A stretch of 64,000 nt of DNA, from assembly GCA_014163555.1 (NCBI GenBank), contig JACJGO010000018.1, positions 1-64,000 of the forward strand. The letters are read 5' to 3'. The DNA is from Flavisolibacter longurius (GTDB lineage: Bacteria > Bacteroidota > Bacteroidia > Chitinophagales > Chitinophagaceae). Positions 62,248 through 64,000 of the stretch are shown here, piece by piece; the stretch's first letter is position 1; each line of letters opens with the position of its first letter. Below the pieces are notes generated by a model, which did not search any database, was not told the origin of the DNA, and saw only the letters and a program-made list of their open reading frames with translations. A program made the translations under genes and the position numbers.

Positions 62248-63492
62248 TCAAGGACACTGCGCTAAACCAATGCCTACATCAGTAGCCGGCAGGTTCAGCC
62301 GGCGTGCCAGTTGTACGAGTTTCATCCAAATGTCCGCAGGTGTTGCTTTCGGATATTTCTCCCAGAGCAGGGCAGCAATGCCAGCCACAAAAGGCGTAGC
62401 CATGGAAGTGCCCGAAATGGTGCGATGCTTTTTGCCCTTCCAGCTACTGTAAATATCTACTCCCGGTGCGGCAATGTCCACCTGCCCGCCATTGAGATTA
62501 ATGCCACCACAGGAAAATTCGGCCACCCGCAAGTCATTGTCCAGTGCTGCCACCGCCATTACCGAAGGACAATTGGCCGGATGCCCTACCGGCTTTATCA
62601 ATCCGTACTGTCGTTCACTTTCGTTGCCTGCAGCCGCAATAATGATACAGCCGTTGCGTAATGCCGTACGGGCCACCCGTTCGTATGCTGGTGAAAAGGT
62701 CTCGCCTTCTTCCACACCGGCGCCCAGCGACATGGAGATCACTTTGCATTTGTTCTGCAGGGCCCATTCAATGCCCGCCAGAATGCCGGAATCATAGCCC
62801 ACACCCTGGTTGCTCAGTACTTTCCCTACATACAGGTTGGCATCGATAGCCACCCCGTAGCGCCACCCGGTTTTCTTCTGAATGCCGCCTGCCGAAATCC
62901 CGCAGCAATGCGTTCCGTGACCATTCCCATCTTCAACGCCCTGCCGCTTGATGAATGATTTGTGCTGAATGGTCAGGCGCTTAAAATCGGGATGAGTAAG
63001 ATTCAGGCCTGTGTCCAAAACGGCGATGTTTACACCTTTGCCGGTACATTTTGAAGCCGGTAATTTAATGGCCTGGCAGCCCCAGGAAAATTCATCGCTG
63101 TCGGGGATGGCCGCTATTTTTACTTTCTTTTTTTCAGCTGTTGCCGGCAGGGCATACACATAACGTTCGGGTTCGCTGCGCACCTGGTCGCTGGTGCCGG
63201 CACTGGCAGCCATCATAAAACTGAGTTGATCTTCGTTGCCTTCGTTTACGACAGCTACTTTAAAACTATCGAAGTAAAGTCCATCGGCCTGTTGAAACGC
63301 TTCGTTGAAGCGGGTCATGTCAGATTTGAAGTCGTTGATGCTGGCCATTTTTAGCGAAGCACTGCGGGATAACTTTTGAATAGACGCCGGTTTGGCCTCG
63401 CTGTTCATGGTGATGATGCGCTTGCCGGTAAAACGTGGCCGGGTCCCATGCCTGCCAAACAGGTTGTCGGGTTGATTGTTTGTGTTGGCCAT
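62248..63492 (-). CDS. Subtilisin-like S8 peptidase without signal peptide
   Basis: Encodes 414 residues. Catalytic triad: Asp160 in IAVLDTGL, His192 in GNGHGTHC and Ser363 in ISGTSMATP; oxyanion Asn290 in AAAGNES. The first 30 residues are polar, so no Sec signal is present. The N-terminal 130 residues may be a propeptide-like domain (FDSFKVAVVNEGNED). It may act in the cytoplasm or leave by another route. Its neighbours are the I9-like gene downstream and an unknown gene 45 bp upstream, on the same strand. Confidence 0.9.
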   Translation of the reverse strand: MANTNNQPDNLFGRHGTRPRFTGKRIITMNSEAKPASIQKLSRSASLKMASINDFKSDMTRFNEAFQQADGLYFDSFKVAVVNEGNEDQLSFMMAASAGTSDQVRSEPERYVYALPATAEKKKVKIAAIPDSDEFSWGCQAIKLPASKCTGKGVNIAVLDTGLNLTHPDFKRLTIQHKSFIKRQGVEDGNGHGTHCCGISAGGIQKKTGWRYGVAIDANLYVGKVLSNQGVGYDSGILAGIEWALQNKCKVISMSLGAGVEEGETFSPAYERVARTALRNGCIIIAAAGNESERQYGLIKPVGHPANCPSVMAVAALDNDLRVAEFSCGGINLNGGQVDIAAPGVDIYSSWKGKKHRTISGTSMATPFVAGIAALLWEKYPKATPADIWMKLVQLARRLNLPATDVGIGLAQCP

Positions 63493-63537
63493 GGTGTTTG
63501 GTTTTTAGGTGAAGAATTGAGCGATGATGTTGTGTTG

Positions 63538-64000
63538 TTATAAGGTTTGCACCTCCATCTCCGGTTTTTCGGTAATGGTGCGGGTCGTTGCCAGCTTTTC
63601 TTCCTTGCTGCGCACCACCATTTTAAAGTTGAAGTCCACATTGCGGGTGGCATATACCAGTGGCGATACGCCCAGTTTATCGAAATCGCCAAACAAGGTG
63701 GTGTAGCTGTTGATCACTGTGCCCAATGGTTTGTCTTCCACCTTGCCCAGGTGTCTTCCAACCACGGAAGCAACGCTTGTCAATACGTCGGTGGCCACGT
63801 TAAATTTAGCGGCATCTTTCGCCAGCTTCGACAAGTTGCCGATCAGGTCTTTGTATTCGGCATCTTCTTTCACTTTGCTTAGAATCTCACCAACATCCCG
63901 CAGGCTTTGTTTGCTTTTAACCACGGAACAGAAGACGTGAATCTGGTTCGGTGCCTTTTCTTCCTGTTTTTCGGACTGCCAGAGGTATATGCTCTTGTTG
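63538..64000 (-). CDS. Unknown protein upstream of the S8 peptidase (5' end beyond the window)
   Basis: The frame is open to the right edge of the window, so the start is not seen; at least 153 residues are present. The visible part is soluble: a helical LGKV/KDLIGNLSKLAKDAAKF region, then a beta-rich FNFKMVVRSKEEKLATTRTITE end. A GTG at 63924 could be misread as the start, but the frame and codon use continue upstream without change. No family recognised. It probably shares an operon with the S8 peptidase. Confidence 0.6.
   Translation of the reverse strand, partial: NKSIYLWQSEKQEEKAPNQIHVFCSVVKSKQSLRDVGEILSKVKEDAEYKDLIGNLSKLAKDAAKFNVATDVLTSVASVVGRHLGKVEDKPLGTVINSYTTLFGDFDKLGVSPLVYATRNVDFNFKMVVRSKEEKLATTRTITEKPEMEVQTL

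Overview
The window comes from a Bacteroidota chromosome, most likely family Chitinophagaceae. The evidence is a predicted type IX secretion sorting domain, a DUF1800/DUF1501 pair, TAnnTTTG promoter boxes set almost on start codons, weak Shine-Dalgarno signals, and gene types common in that family (SMUG2-like glycosylase, SWIB protein with a Lys/Ala tail, short class II UvrA). It is ordinary core chromosome of about 62 genes. I saw no tRNA, rRNA, CRISPR array, prophage or plasmid gene.

Layout. 0-16 kb: a receiver-domain regulator, small membrane proteins, an oxidoreductase, a SMUG2-like glycosylase, MATE and AI-2E-type transporters, an L,D-transpeptidase-like protein, MscS and several lipoproteins. 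16-29 kb: a beta-lactamase-fold hydrolase, UvrA2, a cytoplasmic alpha-amylase, an MFS exporter, an inositol-phosphatase-family protein, thiL, an S41 peptidase, a nitrilase-type amidase and a T9SS cargo protein. 29-41 kb: a glycosyltransferase facing purH-comEC, a beta-barrel protein, DUF1800/DUF1501 and an OPT transporter. 41-49 kb: a REP-associated IS200-like transposase between hairpin arrays, two POT peptide transporters, purD and tryptophan 2,3-dioxygenase. 49-60 kb: the rod-shape genes in two opposed blocks (rodA-mrdA on minus, mreBCD on plus) around an M13 peptidase and a PBP4-type enzyme. 60-64 kb: an Ig-like lipoprotein, recR, and a subtilisin with no signal peptide next to a small protein resembling a subtilisin propeptide.

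Most striking signal: the tryptophan 2,3-dioxygenase gene (46757-48325) contains an in-frame 525-bp insertion (47346-47870, exactly 175 codons). It is bounded by perfect 28-bp inverted repeats and encodes a complete DUF559 nuclease-like domain. The dioxygenase heme and substrate residues survive on both sides. Three other inverted pairs (29897-30182, 46602-46815, 59611-59772) share the repeat design: a C-block, a spacer, a C-block/G-block hairpin and a tail, always with the tails pointing inward. Two copies 17 kb apart match at 31 of 32 positions. In two genes the repeat supplies the last codons and the stop (ends PLSPGGGT and PLSAGGGT), and in the dioxygenase it also supplies part of the N-terminus. 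I read this as a small element family able to insert into coding sequence, with one nuclease-coding copy and three non-coding copies. It is separate from the RAYT/REP unit at 40865-41572.

Other signals: word-like inverted repeats between genes, promoter boxes implying near-leaderless mRNAs, and two unlisted very short ORFs.
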